A DNA stretch of 64,000 nucleotides from Psococerastis gibbosa (GCA_963971405.1 OZ020489.1:34939047-35003046), one strand, 5' to 3'. Positions 1 through 11,996 are shown, counted from the stretch's first letter. Notes: generated by a model not told the origin, from the sequence alone. Numbers and translations are program-made.

Positions 1-344
1 CACAAAAAATTACATAAATTGCAGCTGCGTGTATCGTTTGATTACACAACAATATCCTGTTCCATATAATTTATAATGACTTTATAAACAGAGGAAATAT
101 GCTTCAACAGGCAGGATGGTTTGGAAATTGAAAATTTCCAGGAGGTTCTCCAGCTACCCCTTGCGATGATTATCGTACCTTGATTATTATCAGCGTTTAA
201 CTTTTTATCGTTTACCAACCCCTTTTTCCAAGGCCATAATCATGCACCTGGTCTTTAGAACACCTTCTGTCTCAGTGCCGAAATAAGTATCGCAACTTTG
301 TTAGCGCCACATAGCAACTATAATAATTAATATATTTACGTCCA

Positions 345-475
345 TAACAAGACAGTATCTGTACTTGGTTAAGTCATGCTTTCGCCCTGTTCCATTGCAT
401 CAATCGTAAGCTTGTCCTGCTTGTCTCAGCTTGTTCATTATCGCTTGTAGCCGGTGTAGGTTGACATCGAGAACA
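345..475 (-). repeat. Interspersed repeat family R4 copy
   Basis: Inverted phrases TACTTGGTTAAGTCATGCTT, TTATCGCTTGTAGCCGGTGT and AGGTTGACATCGAGAAC. Other copies: 11255-12110 (+, split by a TTGCTTTCC element), 35180-35770 (+, split by a hAT MITE), 40460-40700, 41555-41790 and 46238-46460 (all +), 45472-45545 (-). Confidence 0.78.
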
Positions 476-614
476 AAAAATAAAATAAAATAAAACCACA
501 AAATGAATTTAAATCTACGTACTTAGCAATCAAACGCCTTACAGGTTTTTAGGTTTTTTAAACATACGAATGCTCTATAAAAAGTTGGCCGCCTTTTGGT
601 TGTGCTAGCTTACC

Positions 615-760
615 AAAGGCCGTGCACAGGTTTGGATTTCGGGGGGGGGGGGACAATTAACGGATAAATTCTTCAAACCATACAGGTTTACATACAAAAA
701 TTCATTTCGGGGGGGGGGTCCGGTCCCCATGGACCACCCCCCCCCCTGGGCACGGCCATG
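615..760. mobile_element. hAT-type MITE with internal G/C runs
   Basis: Ends are AAAGGCCGTGCACAGG and CCTGGGCACGGCCATG. Flanks AGCTTACC (607-614) and AGCCTACC (761-768) match at 7 of 8 bases. Three G or C runs of 9-13 bp lie inside. Related to 56325-56530. Confidence 0.7.
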
Positions 761-1187
761 AGCCTACCTATTTAATTGTTGGATATAGAACCTTCTACTT
801 CTTCTTCAGCCAACGCCCGTCCTTGGCTGCCGCCGTGCCGCGTAGTAGAGCTGGGCCGATCCCTCCTGTGTCTCAGTTCGGTTTTCTACCTCGATGCCAG
901 TGCAGCTGAATAGGTGATCGCATTCCCCCCCCCCCTTTTTTTTTTATATAAGTTGGGGTACAGGTGTTACCTGTGTGCACTTAAGCCTATTGGCCTATTG
1001 TGCCCCCTACAACAAAGTATCTACATCACTTCTACATCACTTTCTCGAGGCCTATCTCCCTCACGAGAGCCAGGATCTTGAGGGGATTCAGAAGTGGTAG
1101 GTCTTTTACATGTAACTGCAAGCTTTCCGAGCATGCTGCTCTTCTTCGTGCGATTGCATCGCATCGCATCGCAGGTCCTCCGCACCT

Positions 1188-1604
1188 TCATTGCAGAATC
1201 TGCAAGACTATAGTTGTCTCCCTAAGAGACTCCAGATATTTAACCCCAGGACCAAAGACGCCAAGGCCTGTTCTTGGTTTGGTACTTCCTAGCCTAGAGC
1301 CATCAGTATACCACTTGATTGTGTGACTATTGAGAATTCCTGCTGATTCGCAGCATTCTTTCATTGTCCCTAATATAGTTTCGAATTCCCTCCTAAAACA
1401 GTATTTTGGATGGATTCTATCGCTTGGCATATCCAGGCAGTGGTCAGACGTAGTCAGAGAGGCTGAGTCTCTCTTAATTGCCCTTCCACTCCTAGTAATG
1501 CCATTTCTGCAGAAGTTTCCACTGCAACATGGAGGGGTGGGAAGTCCAGTACTATCTCCATTGCTGCAGTGGGACAGGATTACATAGCCCCTGTAAAGCA
1601 TCAT
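1188..1604 (-). pseudogene. LINE ribonuclease H domain fragment
   Basis: The minus-strand reading contains HTIKWYTDGSRLGSTKPRTG followed by LGVFGPGVKYLESLRETTIV. The WYTDGS core and the G-G-VFGP strand are typical of RNase H domains at the end of Jockey/R1/I-type LINE ORF2. The upstream part (CLDMPSDRIHPKYCFRREFE) would be the linker after the RT. The frame breaks after about 138 residues. A related piece in the opposite orientation lies at 2085-2676. Confidence 0.65.
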
Positions 1605-2084
1605 GTTAGAGAATACGGGCTTCTGAATGTAGCCATAATTTGGATTATTCAGAGAAAAATTCTCATGTGGTTTGATTTTGCCATGTCCATGAAGCCATGA
1701 CCAATGATATGGTTACAGCAGGAAAAGACAGGCAGCCCCCCCCCCCCTTGGAAGCAGAGGGGGAAGAGCAGCACCCAATGGGCCAGAGTGCCGCATCCGG
1801 CTCGCGAGCCTCACGTTGCCGACCCTGATATTGTCGAAAGGAAATGTGACCTGACTTGAAATCTTCTTGCAAAAATGGCAACTGAAATGATGCGCAGAAA
1901 TTCTGTTTCCGAAATTTCTGCCTGCCCTAGAACTAATAAAATATATACCATAAAATCTATCTAAATTACTCCCTATTTTTTGTACCTTTAACCCTTTATT
2001 AAAATAAAAATTCGTGGAGCTAGAATTTTCAATGAAAATGGGCGCCCGACTCGTCAGAGAAATTGGGAAGTATATTTTTGAACC

Positions 2085-2676
2085 ATGAAGTATGTCCTGT
2101 GGTTTGAGTGTGGGACCGAACCGGAGCCGGAAAAAAAAATCATTGTCTGTGTTTTAATGGCTGACCCCTTGATTACCTACGCAAATCTACCTTGGAAAAA
2201 TGGCAACAGAAAATCTGGAATGAGCCAGCCTACGTGCAAAACAAATTGCGAGCAGTTAAGCCCATCATAACGGAATGGGACACATCCTATCGAATCAGCC
2301 GCAAGGAGGAAATTGTATTGGCCCGAATTAGAATAGGACATACAAACCTCACTCACAAACATCTAATGAGGAATGAGGCGCCTCACAATAGCTCACCTTC
2401 TTCTCGATTGTCCAACCTACTCGGTCCAACGAGCCTCCGTCCTACGAGCACCCTCCTCCCTCTCCGATGCTCTAGGAAACAAAATAACAGCCACAAATAA
2501 TATCATTCAATTCCTAAGAGCCACCGTCTCTTCTTCAACATTTAACCACCCCCCCCTCCCCACTACTTACACAACAGAACGGATAACTCTCTACCACTTA
2601 ATAATCGGTAAACATTCCCAATTTCCTAGCGCAAATTCCCAACAGGAACCCGCGGTTTAAAAAAAAAAAAAAAAAA
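2085..2676 (+). pseudogene. 5'-truncated LINE: end of RNase H domain, tail and poly(A)
   Basis: Overlapping frames read WNEPAYVQNKLRAVKPIITE, then WDTSYRISRKEEIVLARIRI and GHTNLTHKHLM, and after a frameshift HLLLDCPTYSVQRASVL. The NKLR..KP.I..W..S.R..R.EE..L.R.RIGHT.LTH.HL pattern followed by H-L-L-L-x-CP is the conserved C-terminal region of Jockey-clade ORF2 proteins. A 17-20 bp A run at about 2659-2676 marks the 3' end. Confidence 0.75.
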
Positions 2677-3005
2677 GAGTGACCCAACAACCCTGAAAGG
2701 GTTAATATTGGCCTATGCGGAAACTGGTAGCTGTGTGTGATGGTTTATATTGCGATTATTGGCCAAGTCCCAAATGGTAATATCTCCAACTGAACCGTTT
2801 AGCCATGAGATGAACGAAAGAGGTCAAGGAGAGAAGCCGCAGCTGCTGAAATTGCACTTGCTCGAGGTAACCTATTGAAGGCATTGTCCTTCGACCATGC
2901 ATATATAGCATTGCTTAAGATAGTGCTTAGTCGCAATTCGGTTGCCATGGAATTTGGTATTTTATTGCTTTCCGGTTTATATATTGTACGTTAGTATTAG
3001 TATTA

Positions 3006-3391
3006 GGCGGCAATTCCACAGGCAATTTTACTTCATTTGTGGTTTGAGATTTTTTGTTTGGTTTGTTTGAAGTAGACAATTATGTAGATACTTAACTTAT
3101 CTATTATAAATTAAGTTATTATATGGTAGCAGACATCATTAATAAATCTCTACCATATTATAACTTAATTTGTAACAGAAAGAAAGAAAGAAAGAAAGAA
3201 AGAAAAAAAGAAAAAAGAAAAAAAGAAAAAAATGTCCTTATTTTCCATATGGGCGAATTTTGAGCCTTTCCGCCCACTCTTACAACTAACCCATAGATAA
3301 GTTAAGTATCTACATAATAGTCTCCTTTAAATAAAACAAATAAAAAATCTCAAATCACAAATGAAGTAAAATCGCCGGTGGAATGGCCGCC
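3006..3391. mobile_element. Harbinger-like MITE, 386 bp, long inverted repeats
   Basis: The left arm GGCGGCAATTCCACAGGCAA is mirrored by the right end (GGCGGCCATTCCACCGGCGA in reverse complement), and the arms stay paired for about 110 bp. TTA flanks both sides (3003-3005 and 3392-3394), the TWA duplication of PIF/Harbinger elements. An (AAAG)n-type run at 3178-3230 lies in the loop. Confidence 0.85.
3178..3235 (+). repeat. (GAAA)n-like microsatellite
   Basis: AGAAAGAAAGAAAGAAAGAA continuing into A-rich AAAAAGAAAAAAG units. It forms the loop of the Harbinger-like element 3006-3391. Confidence 0.9.
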
Positions 3392-3597
3392 TTAGGAATG
3401 CTTTGTGATCAGTGCCGGGTTTGGCCTTGCGAGGGCCCCTGGAATGGAATTGTGTGCGGGCCCTTTCTTGGGCAGAAACGTCTTGCACCCTTAGACAAAT
3501 ATTCCACTATCATTTTTTATGAAATAGAGACACAGGATGAATAATAGAATAGAAAATTTCTGTATTGAGTCATACATGAAACAATAGGTGTTCTACG

Positions 3598-3638
3598 AGG
3601 TTAGGTTAGGTTAGGTTAGGTTAGGTTAGGTTAGGTTA
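3598..3638 (+). repeat. Interstitial (TTAGG)n arthropod-type telomere repeat
   Basis: Seven perfect TTAGG units from 3601, preceded by GAGG and followed by TTAATGCC. A shorter run of three CTAAC units occurs at about 10763-10780. TTAGG is the ancestral arthropod telomere repeat; here it is internal and short. Confidence 0.9.
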
Positions 3639-4119
3639 ATGCCACGGCAATTTCCCGCCAAATATTTCGACAAGTTTATTTATTTGTTTTAGTTTGTACC
3701 ATTAGTTTTTTTAGTCTACAGTGATTTTGTATTTTGCTGCTTTTTGTGGGGGTCCTGGGGCAATGACCCATAGCCAAATATGGCACTTTTTGTGATGGTC
3801 GAAATGATTGCTTTCGATTTTTCAACGGAATTACATGTTTTGATCTGAAAACAAAATCGTACGGAATAATACCAATAATGTCTGAGAATATCAATGACGT
3901 CGTTTGCAGGGCAAGGCTCAATAGGCAAATTTCATTTTTTTCAGGGGGGGGGGTCAAGATGCCCAAATGACGCCCCTGACGAGTGCCCACGTCTATAAAA
4001 AGCCGTTAGAAAATAGACTAACTTGAAAAACACACTTTTTCGGCCTACCGGAAAATGTATTTCAATTGCTGATTTGACTTTTACTAGATTTGTTTTCTTA
4101 ATCTAGACGTTTGTGGGAA

Positions 4120-5160
4120 AAATTAGAAATGCAAGAAAATTATTTAAAGGACAGATCAAAATATTTTGTTGACAAGGAATGACCGTGTATTTTTGAGGAA
4201 ATAATTAATTTAACATTCTACGGCCGCAATGACAGAATTGTTATAGATATTTAAAAAATTAAAAAAATAAAGCTTTCTCAAAAAGCAGTCGAGTAGCTCG
4301 ACTGCTTTATCTCTATTCTATAAAATTGGTCTGATTCACTTTATCGGGTTCTCCAGAAGAAGGCCTAATAATATTTCAGATGTGAAAATGTAGCCTACAT
4401 TTCTTTCGAAAGTTATTAAGTTATAATTTTTTTGAATTTTCGATCTGATCATAACTTTGGAGGTGCGAAAGGAGAAGTTAATTAATTTGTTCAAAAATCC
4501 ACGGCAATTTTTTTACCAAATATTTCGAAGTCTCTCCTTTAAGAGGATATGCTACGTAGAAAATGAGGACCCCAAAATTGGTTGTTTTTATTTTTTTATT
4601 TAATTAACAAAACAAATCATTAATGATTCGGCTCATGGAAGTTGTAGAAGTCTGCTTCATGCATAATATAATAGGAAATATTACATTTTTGGTACCTTAG
4701 TTCTTTCATAATTACCAGAACAGACAGGACAGGACTAAAATTTCGCGTATTCTGGGATTTTTGGAAGAATTAAAAAACTGAAAAGTAAAAATACCCGATT
4801 ATATGATGCACGAAGTAGTCTTCTACAACTTACATGAGCCAAATTTTTAATAACTTGCTGAGTTAATTAAATAAAAAATGAAAAGTATTTAATTTTGGGG
4901 TGCAAATTTTAATAATAAGGAACAGATTTCAGAATATTTTGTAAACCAAGCATAGTCGTGTATTTTTGACGAAATCAATTTTATTTTCCACGGGTGAAAA
5001 GATCGGAAAGTAGCCAGTTGAAAAATTTAAATAAATAATTCAACTTTCAGCGGAAATATACGTTTTCTGATCTGAACTATTATTTCTTCAGAAAACCCCG
5101 ATAAAGTGCATTAAACCAATTTGATAGAATAGAGGTAAATCAGAAGGGAATATAGACACC
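4120..5160. repeat. Older, diverged relatives of the TTAA MITE in inverted arrangement
   Basis: Phrases at 4140-4380 (AAAATATTTTGTTGACAAGG, TTTATCGGGTTCTCCAGAAG) and at 4920-5150 (GAATATTTTGTAAACCAAGC, AGAAAACCCCGATAAAGTGC) match each other and the 13.4-14.3 kb elements. Ends are too decayed to place. A small perfect hairpin AGCAGTCGAG/CTCGACTGCT lies at about 4285-4307. Confidence 0.5.
4440..4900. other. No gene seen
   Basis: AT-rich sequence between two decayed TTAA-MITE relatives. ATGAAGTTGTAGAAG-like inverted phrases (4635 and 4820) hint at another foldback, unresolved. Confidence 0.4.
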
Positions 5161-5770
5161 TTCGCAGCCAGTTCATAATAACGGCTATTGCATATAACAC
5201 TGCAGGCCTATATCGTTTGTATAGCATGCTGCTAGTTTGTTTTTCAATATTTTATTTTACTACCGTCCTTGCGCTATAAAACCACTGAACTGCAACCGCA
5301 ACTAGGGTGGCATTCACAGCCATATAACCCCTTCTGAGAAACTCTATTAAAGGGAGTCCATAAAACTAGCGTATATTAAATATTTATGGAATTACCCACG
5401 ATGCACTGTAGCACTTTTTATGCCTCCCCCCTATTTAATTGGCGAAACTGCGCTGTTGTGTCAAAGTACTTTCTATATGACCTTGTGAAGGTGGCGGAAG
5501 TAATTTATCGGAAAAAGGGGAGATCGTGCGAATGATGGAAAGTTTTATGTTTGAAAACACTCACGTTACCTGTTGTGCCGTTAAACGTAAAAATTCACGT
5601 AAAACTGTAATCTTAAATACAAATCATATATTTTTGTAGGTGTAAGTGTGGTCACTTTCGTGTCCTTCAGATAGGCTACATGGCAAATAGGCAGCCTATT
5701 ACATTGTTTCCCTCAATTTACGCCAATATTTTAGTTGTTAAGGGGAAATGTTGCACATTGGCGGGTCACT
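5160..5770. other. No gene seen
   Basis: Unique-looking AT-rich sequence; no ORF or repeat recognised. Confidence 0.4.
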
Positions 5771-6190
5771 GGATTTACACGTTTTGAGGTCCCATCAGGA
5801 ACCAAACAAAGAGGTCTGTCTGTATGAAGGCGTGCCTGTCTGTCTGTTTGTCGATTTGTGGTGGGTTTTGATGAAATTTGGCATTTAGGTTCACAAAAAT
5901 CATATCTCGGACCATTTTTTATTTCGGGCTAATTCAATTTCGGGGGTTTTACCATTAAAAAAAAACTCTATTTTTTTTTTTAATTTTTCCTTCTCAAAAA
6001 CGGCTCCAACGATTTTCTTTAAATTCACAACTATTGTAGTCGCTATTAATGTAAACAAAACACAATAGGTCACTTGCCTCTTAATAGTTTAGTTCTGAGG
6101 AGAAACATTATACAGACCCAATTTTCATGAAAAATTACTAAAAAAAAATATTTTTCTGCGAAATCTTCCTCCCGATGTGTTAGGTGTTAA
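5770..6190 (+). repeat. Decayed TTGCTTTCC-family fragment
   Basis: Phrases CACGTTTTGAGGTCCC, TTTTGATGAAATTTGGCATT and CAACGATTTTCTTTAAATTC follow the same order as in copies B-D. Ends are missing. Other fragments are at 27845-28065 (-) and 38785-39170 (+). Confidence 0.65.
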
Positions 6191-6299
6191 ATTGAGTAAC
6201 AAAAGGTTGCAGATTTGGTCCCGTCAAAGTGAAAATAATGTGATACTTAATTAAAGTTCATAGTCGTCATTGTTTGGAATTTTTTGTTTTGTATTTTGT

Positions 6300-6410
6300 A
6301 TTTTTTATTACATACATAGCATAGGTAGCGTAGAGGAAAGGCAGGGCCTACGGAATCTCCCTACACCTGATCGGCCAGTGCTGACAGAGATTTTGTATGA
6401 TATATAACGT
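6300..6410 (+). repeat. Repeat R5, uninterrupted copy (empty site)
   Basis: TTATTACATACATAGCATAG, GTAGCGTAGAGGAAAGGCAG, GGAATCTCCCTACACCTGAT, CGGCCAG. The same sequence at 19280-19545 is interrupted by the CTGCAG MITE. Confidence 0.85.
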
Positions 6411-7376
6411 AAACTTTACAAAGTAATTTATGCACAATGTGTGACAGCAAGTTTTTCAAAGTAACTAACAAAACTATTATGTATGTGTGTTCCCTAAAGT
6501 TATATTTTGCAGCCAATGCGGAAATACTGGCAAAGCCATCAACTTAGTGCTGTGTAGCTGCTGATAAATATAGAAAAAATATAAAATGGGACTATATGGG
6601 CTAAATATTTTCTAAAAGGCATGTCTGAACCTGATGGGAAAAAATGGGGTGGAATAACAGATGTTATTGGTGTCACGGGCTGCATCAGGTATACAGGTTG
6701 CCTATAAACCCCTAGTAACCATTTCAGGATAATTAAACGGACCCTTAACCCTTGTTCGTCAAAATAATGACATAGGTGCTGTTGTTGCACTCAGATGCAA
6801 CAACCCCTATTGAAAGTGAAAGTTTTGAACTAATTTAAAAGCAATTTTTATCGGTCCGATCACATTGCATGCCCAGTTGTTTCCTTTCACTCATTTTTTT
6901 TTGTACAGCTGGGATCGAAGGTTGGTACTTATTTGGACGTAATAAAGGCCCTTTAATTTTAGGTCATACATTTACGAAATTTCGCGTGCGTAATGATGGA
7001 GAAACTCTATACTACTAGTAACTTACTATATTTCTACGAGCAACAACAGTAAAAATGCTAATTTGTGCTAGTATATGATCACTAAACGATAAATATTTAA
7101 ATCATGGCAAAGCCGTAGTCTAATTGGTAGTGAATTAGATTTTGAAACAGTTGGAGACTCGAGATAAATGGAAAATTTTCCACCAAACCTAGGTGAAACC
7201 TGCCCCTAACCGTAATTGCGCTTGGGTCACATAAGCCTAATCCAGTCAAAATTAAGAGAACTAGATGAGCCCACCAGAGCAGAGCTTGTTCAAATCTGCA
7301 GTAAACTTGGTAGTGTTGGGAACATGGTGGGACATGATAACGCACTGAAACTACCTCTCAGTCTAAGTCTATCGAC

Positions 7377-7545
7377 TTCGATGGCCAGGTAGTAACGTGC
7401 TTGCACTTGTTCGAGTCTTTACACGCCATGCAATCGGAGACGTGTCGTACTCATCACGGGTAATAACCTACAGAGGCAACTGGAAAGGTCAATCGGATAC
7501 ATTCATTAAATTGTTTGTATGCGATTATTCTTTGAAAAAAAAGTA
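7377..7545 (+). mobile_element. SINE family 2 copy, inserted in another repeat
   Basis: Family pattern: GATGGCATGGTGGTAGCGTG (A-box-like), TTGTGCGAGTCTCTACACGC (B-box-like), ATGCGATCGGAGACGTGTCG, GCGACTGAAGAGGTCAATCG, then CATTCATTAAATTGTTTGTA and an A-rich end. This copy separates two halves of the repeat seen intact at 18125-18510 (left half to about 7350, right half from 7548). Other copies are listed separately. Confidence 0.8.
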
Positions 7546-7802
7546 CATGTCGAGTCCTGGTCACCTCCAAATTAATCGCGGAACTTTACTATGTTCCCCA
7601 AGTAGTTCGCAATCCACTATAATCAGGAGGTCCACCCTGTCAGTCAACTCCCCTTCTCCCTGAGGAGAATGAGTCTGCCCTTAGTGTGCCTCAAGTTAAC
7701 AAACAGATCCCAGAACAGAACCCCCCCCCCCACCAAACGGGCAGGGTTTCTTAAAGCAGACATTCTGAAGGCAGGCGTTGAAAACAAACAAAAACCATTT
7801 CA

Positions 7803-7965
7803 TTCGATGGCAATGTGGTAGCGTGCTTGTACTTGTGCGAGTCTGTACACGCCATGCGATCAGCGAGGCGTCTTAACTCAACACCGGTACTTACCTATAG
7901 AGAGGACTGAAGAGGTCAATCCGGTACATTTATTAAATTGCTTGTATCCGATTAATATTTTTGTA
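7803..7965 (+). mobile_element. SINE family 2 copy
   Basis: GATGGCAATGTGGTAGCGTG, ACTTGTGCGAGTCTGTACAC, CTGAAGAGGTCAATCCGGTA. The copy at 8105-8265 faces it on the minus strand. Confidence 0.78.
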
Positions 7966-8104
7966 AGAAAACAAAAATAATAATTTGGAGAAGTTTGAAG
8001 TTTTATTTGACTTTTTTTAAATCCTTATGTAGGCTAAATCGGTTCGGTTTTGAACATTTTCCATTGCCTTTTTTTTGTTTATTTATAATTAATAAGACAA
8101 AATA

Positions 8105-8265
8105 ATCGCATGCAAACAATTTAATTAATGTATCCGATTGACCTCTTCAGTCGCCTCTATAGGTTAGTACTGGTGTTGAGTTACGACACGTCTCCGATCG
8201 CATGGAGTGTAGAGACTCGCACAAGTGCAAGCACGTTACCACCTGACCATCGAAGTCGATTTTAG
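8105..8265 (-). mobile_element. SINE family 2 copy
   Basis: Inverted phrases ATCCGATTGACCTCTTCAGT, ACGACACGTCTCCGATCGCA, GTTACCACCTGACCATCGAA. Confidence 0.8.
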
Positions 8266-8648
8266 GCCTGGGACTTCCCCAGGCCCACTCGTGACTCGAC
8301 CTTTAAATACATTTTAAGGTCAACAAATTTTCAGTTAACTGTCATATTACCGATCAAACAGAATGATGTGCAGAATAGTTCGCTTGTTGTAGGCCAGTGA
8401 CCCATTTAGGGTTAGATTTGCACCTAAACCGGATGTGAATTTGCATTTGAGATGCCCGTTTAGCTTGCAGCCGTACAATCTTGATCTTCTTGCAACATTA
8501 ATATTACTTTGTATCTCTTTCGAGTCCTTGACCTGTAACACACTGTTCACGAACGAGCAAAGTTACTTGTCAGGATCGACGACAAAGTTGACTAGGTATA
8601 ATCACCAAGCCTTTCACGGTCGGAGTCGGATGATGAAGGAGCAGGTAA

Positions 8649-9032
8649 GGCGCCCATTCCATTGACCGGCTAGGGCTATTTCCAAAAACAGTGACGTGGT
8701 AGCAGACATTCAAGACTTAAGTTGCGTTTCCACCGATCTAGCATTGCAGAATGCAAATGACATTGACGGAAATTAAAATTTTTCTTTTTATAGAAATCTA
8801 TTAAAATGTTTGTACTTAACATATCTCATGACGCTATTTTTTAATTTTAGTTTGTTTGTTTGTGATTTTACTGTATGATCATTGATCAATTTTAACTATG
8901 GCATAGAGGAAAATAAACATTTCCGTCAATTCTGCAATGCGAGGTCGATGGAAACGCCACCTAAGTCTTGAATGTCTGCTACCACGTCACTGTTTTTGGA
9001 AATAGCCCTAGCCGGTCAATGGAATGGGCGCC
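8649..9032. mobile_element. Harbinger-like MITE, 384 bp, about 105-bp inverted repeats
   Basis: The left end GGCGCCCATTCCATTGACCG is exactly mirrored at the right, and the match continues through GGCTAGGGCTATTTCCAAAA and onward to about 105 bp. TAA flanks both sides (8646-8648, 9033-9035). A second copy is at 62405-62787. Confidence 0.92.
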
Positions 9033-9071
9033 TAAGGGCAAATAATAACTTACTCAGGGAATTATTTAAAC

Positions 9072-9728
9072 CAGAGGTTCCCAACCTGTGTCCATGGACC
9101 ACCGGCGGGGCACAGACATACACCAGCAGCCCTATTATGTCGATTTGGAATTAACATAATATCGGGGTTTATTCAATTGTTTTAAACAAATGAGTGCAAA
9201 ATGGGCGGGAAATTCAAATTGATAAATTAATCCTCGGCTATATTTTTAGTGAGTTTTTAATTTTTTCTTCCTTAGATTAAAATTCTTATTATATTCCAAA
9301 ATTCTATCTGTACATTTTAATGTTTATTAGTATTTCCTTCAATTATAAAACAATGTAACCATTCTCTTGTATTTCAATCATTTATTAATTTGAATTTTCC
9401 GCGCATATGCTAACACCATCACGTGTCATGCGGTATTAAAAAACAAACCTCGGTGTTATGTTTATCCCAAATCCATAATAGGGCTGCAGGTGGTCCCAGG
9501 GCCAAAGTAAAAAATGAGAAAATATATGAGCTGAGTTATTGGTAATTTGAAATTTACACAGTAAGTCATGGCATGGCACTGAACTATAGAATCCGACCAG
9601 TCCCAAACATTTAATCAAATATTAGCACGTAATTGTAGGTATGAACTACTTGATCTTGGTCCTAGAATTTAACGATTATCCTGTATGCCATTGGTGATCC
9701 ACGGACATAGAAAGGTCGGGCACCCCTG
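9072..9728. mobile_element. hAT-type nonautonomous element
   Basis: The ends are CAGAGGTTCCCAACCT and GGTCGGGCACCCCTG. The perfect 8-bp duplication ATTTAAAC lies at 9064-9071 and 9729-9736. Terminal regions share a TCCATGGACCACC / GGTGATCCACGGACAT inverted pair. No transposase ORF. It starts 40 bp after the Harbinger-like element ending at 9032. Confidence 0.92.
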
Positions 9729-10361
9729 ATTTAAACCATTTAAAAACGTATTTAAAAGACATTTTTTTTACATAGAGTTTGGACGTTAACAGCACTGTTA
9801 TACTGTATATCATTGTACATTGTGGATTTTTCCTTCTCATGTTTATTGTAATTTTTCTCTCTTTTCTAAGAATTTTTACAGCCTGTTTATATACATTATT
9901 CTAACATACTTAACAGTCACAAATTAATAGGGGAACCCAGCACTGGTTAACGCTTTGGGATCCCTTTACCACTAATTTTTGGAATATGCTGTTGACCTGT
10001 TGCAATGCGCTAAAATTTATTACATTATGTTATATTATTATTAATTTATTTTCAGTTAGTGTTATTATATACCTACGTAAATGTGGCCAAACTAAATATC
10101 AAAATTTGGATGAACATTTTTCTATTCTATGTCATCTCACTGACCAATCAAAGCATAGAATTGGTTCAAAACAGGTTCTTAAGGCAACCCCGACATCAAA
10201 ATTTAAACATTCGCTTTAAAGTCTCTCAAAAAGGCGGAAATTCTTTTACTTACGTTTACTCTTCGAAATTGTCAGACATCCCATAGCCTACAGCCGGTAA
10301 CCATGTTATTCGCCTGCCAGTTCAATTTCAATTTATTTATTTTCCTTCAATACAATACATT

Positions 10362-10632
10362 CACGTGCGTAGCCAGGGAGGGGGCTTTGGGGGCTAAAGC
10401 CCCCCCCCCCCGAATTGTAAAAAAAAGAAAAAATCCTTGCATTGTTCTGTTTGATGTTTCACCTGTATTTTTTTTCTCCCTCTAAAAACAAACACTGAAA
10501 CTTTGTGTTTTTACATGTAAATCCTTAAAAATGTCCGGGGGGCGCACCCACCCTATTACTGGGGTTATTCCATACCCCCTCGACCCCCTGGTAGTTAGCA
10601 CCTCCGGAAATAAAATCCTGGCTACGTGCTTG
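10362..10632. mobile_element. hAT-type MITE with internal G/C runs
   Basis: The terminal repeats are CACGTGCGTAGCCAGG and CCTGGCTACGTGCTTG. The 8-bp direct repeat AATACATT flanks both sides perfectly (10354-10361 and 10633-10640). There is a C run beside the left end (about 10400-10410). Confidence 0.9.
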
Positions 10633-10819
10633 AATACATTATTACATTTTTACATTTTTTCATAGTAAGGGCCCTAAGGGATAAGCCTACGCTGGACCCT
10701 TGATTTATTGAACCTTAAATATAGAAATTATTGAATTAAAAAAGACTAACCCTACTAACTACTACTAACCTAACCTAACCATTTGAGTTTGGCGGAATTC
10801 GGAAAGTTTTCTTCTGATG

Positions 10820-10890
10820 TCGCATCTCGAACCTCGATCTTCCGTCTCAAAGTCCAGTACTTTACCAACTAAACTACTCCAACTGCAATA
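10820..10890 (-). repeat. tRNA-like SINE head
   Basis: On the minus strand: AGTAGTTTAGTTGGTAAAGT (A-box-like), then GAGGTTCGAGATGCG (B box). Similar heads: 13235-13305 (+, TATTTCAGTTGGTAAGGAAC and GGTTCGAGACTTC) and 63613-63680 (+, TCCAGTCGGTAGACAATTAA and GAGGTTCAAGACTC). Acceptor stems do not pair. Confidence 0.5.
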
Positions 10891-11354
10891 TATATGCAGC
10901 CTATACGAAGACTACAAGCGTACGGTAATGACAGGTCTTCAATGAAGGAAAAGCGAGTTGTGATTTGACAGGTTCGCAGAAAGTGAAATTAATCTGACAC
11001 GGAAAACAATTAAACGCGAAAAAAGGCCTGATCGTTAGATGATGAAAGTAGGTTGATAAAGTCTTTATTTAATGAAAGAAAAACCTGTCGATTTTATGTG
11101 AACCTTACTATTAACAAGTTGGAAAACGGCCAAAGATGGCAATTAATTATTAGATACTCTCATAATATGCTTTGCGGACCGGCCCACTTACCATATCAAG
11201 GTACCATCATCTTACAATTTGTTATTATTCTTTTTTTTATCAAGTTTATTTAGGGTTTATATATTCTGAAGGACTTTTTATGAACCGATGTTGACTTAAA
11301 TTAGCCCATTGCTCCCTTGTCCAATGCCAACGACCCCATGGATTACGAAAATTA

Positions 11355-11996
11355 TTGCTTTCCAATTTATACGTCGTATAATGTGATGGTCCAAATGTTC
11401 GATTCCGAGATTTCGACGGATTTACACCTTTTGAGGTCCCAGGAACCAAAAAAAGTGTTTTTTTACGAAATGTCAGTCTGTCGCTCTGTCTGTTCATCGA
11501 TTTCCGGTAAAACTACTCGGTCGATTTTGATGAAATTTGGCATGTAGGTTCACAAAAATCATACCTCGGGATCTTTTTTTTATTTGGGGCTAACTCAATT
11601 TGGGGGGGGGGGGGGGGTTATTGTCAAAAAAACTCCAAAAAACGTTTTTCTTTCAGGTATGTTTTAGGTGTTAAATTGTGTAACGAAACCGGAGAGGTTG
11701 CTTTGTATTTGGTTTTGAAATTTTTTTTTTTTTTTGAAAAAATGATAGAAAATTCACGCTCGAATGCATTGCGTGCCCTGCCAGTACTGCTGTGTGGTAA
11801 GGTGTTGGTCTGACCTATCTAGAATTTACGTCACCTCCAGTGACGTCAGGTGGACATCCCCCCCCCCCCCCGAGATATCGGAAATTTAACCATAGGAAAA
11901 TTATTTACCGTGAAATTAATCATTTTCTCTATCTACTAATTTTGATAGATTGAAAAGCATGTTCGAGTAAACTCGGACTGGTTCTTTATATTGTTT
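11355..11996 (+). mobile_element. TTGCTTTCC-ended element, copy A (short form)
   Basis: It starts TTGCTTTCCAATTTATACGT and ends TCGAGTAAACTCGGACTGGT then TCTT. Two homopolymer blocks (G run at about 11602, C run at about 11858) lie at fixed internal places. It is inserted inside an interspersed repeat (left part 11255-11354, right part 11997-12110). Confidence 0.82.
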
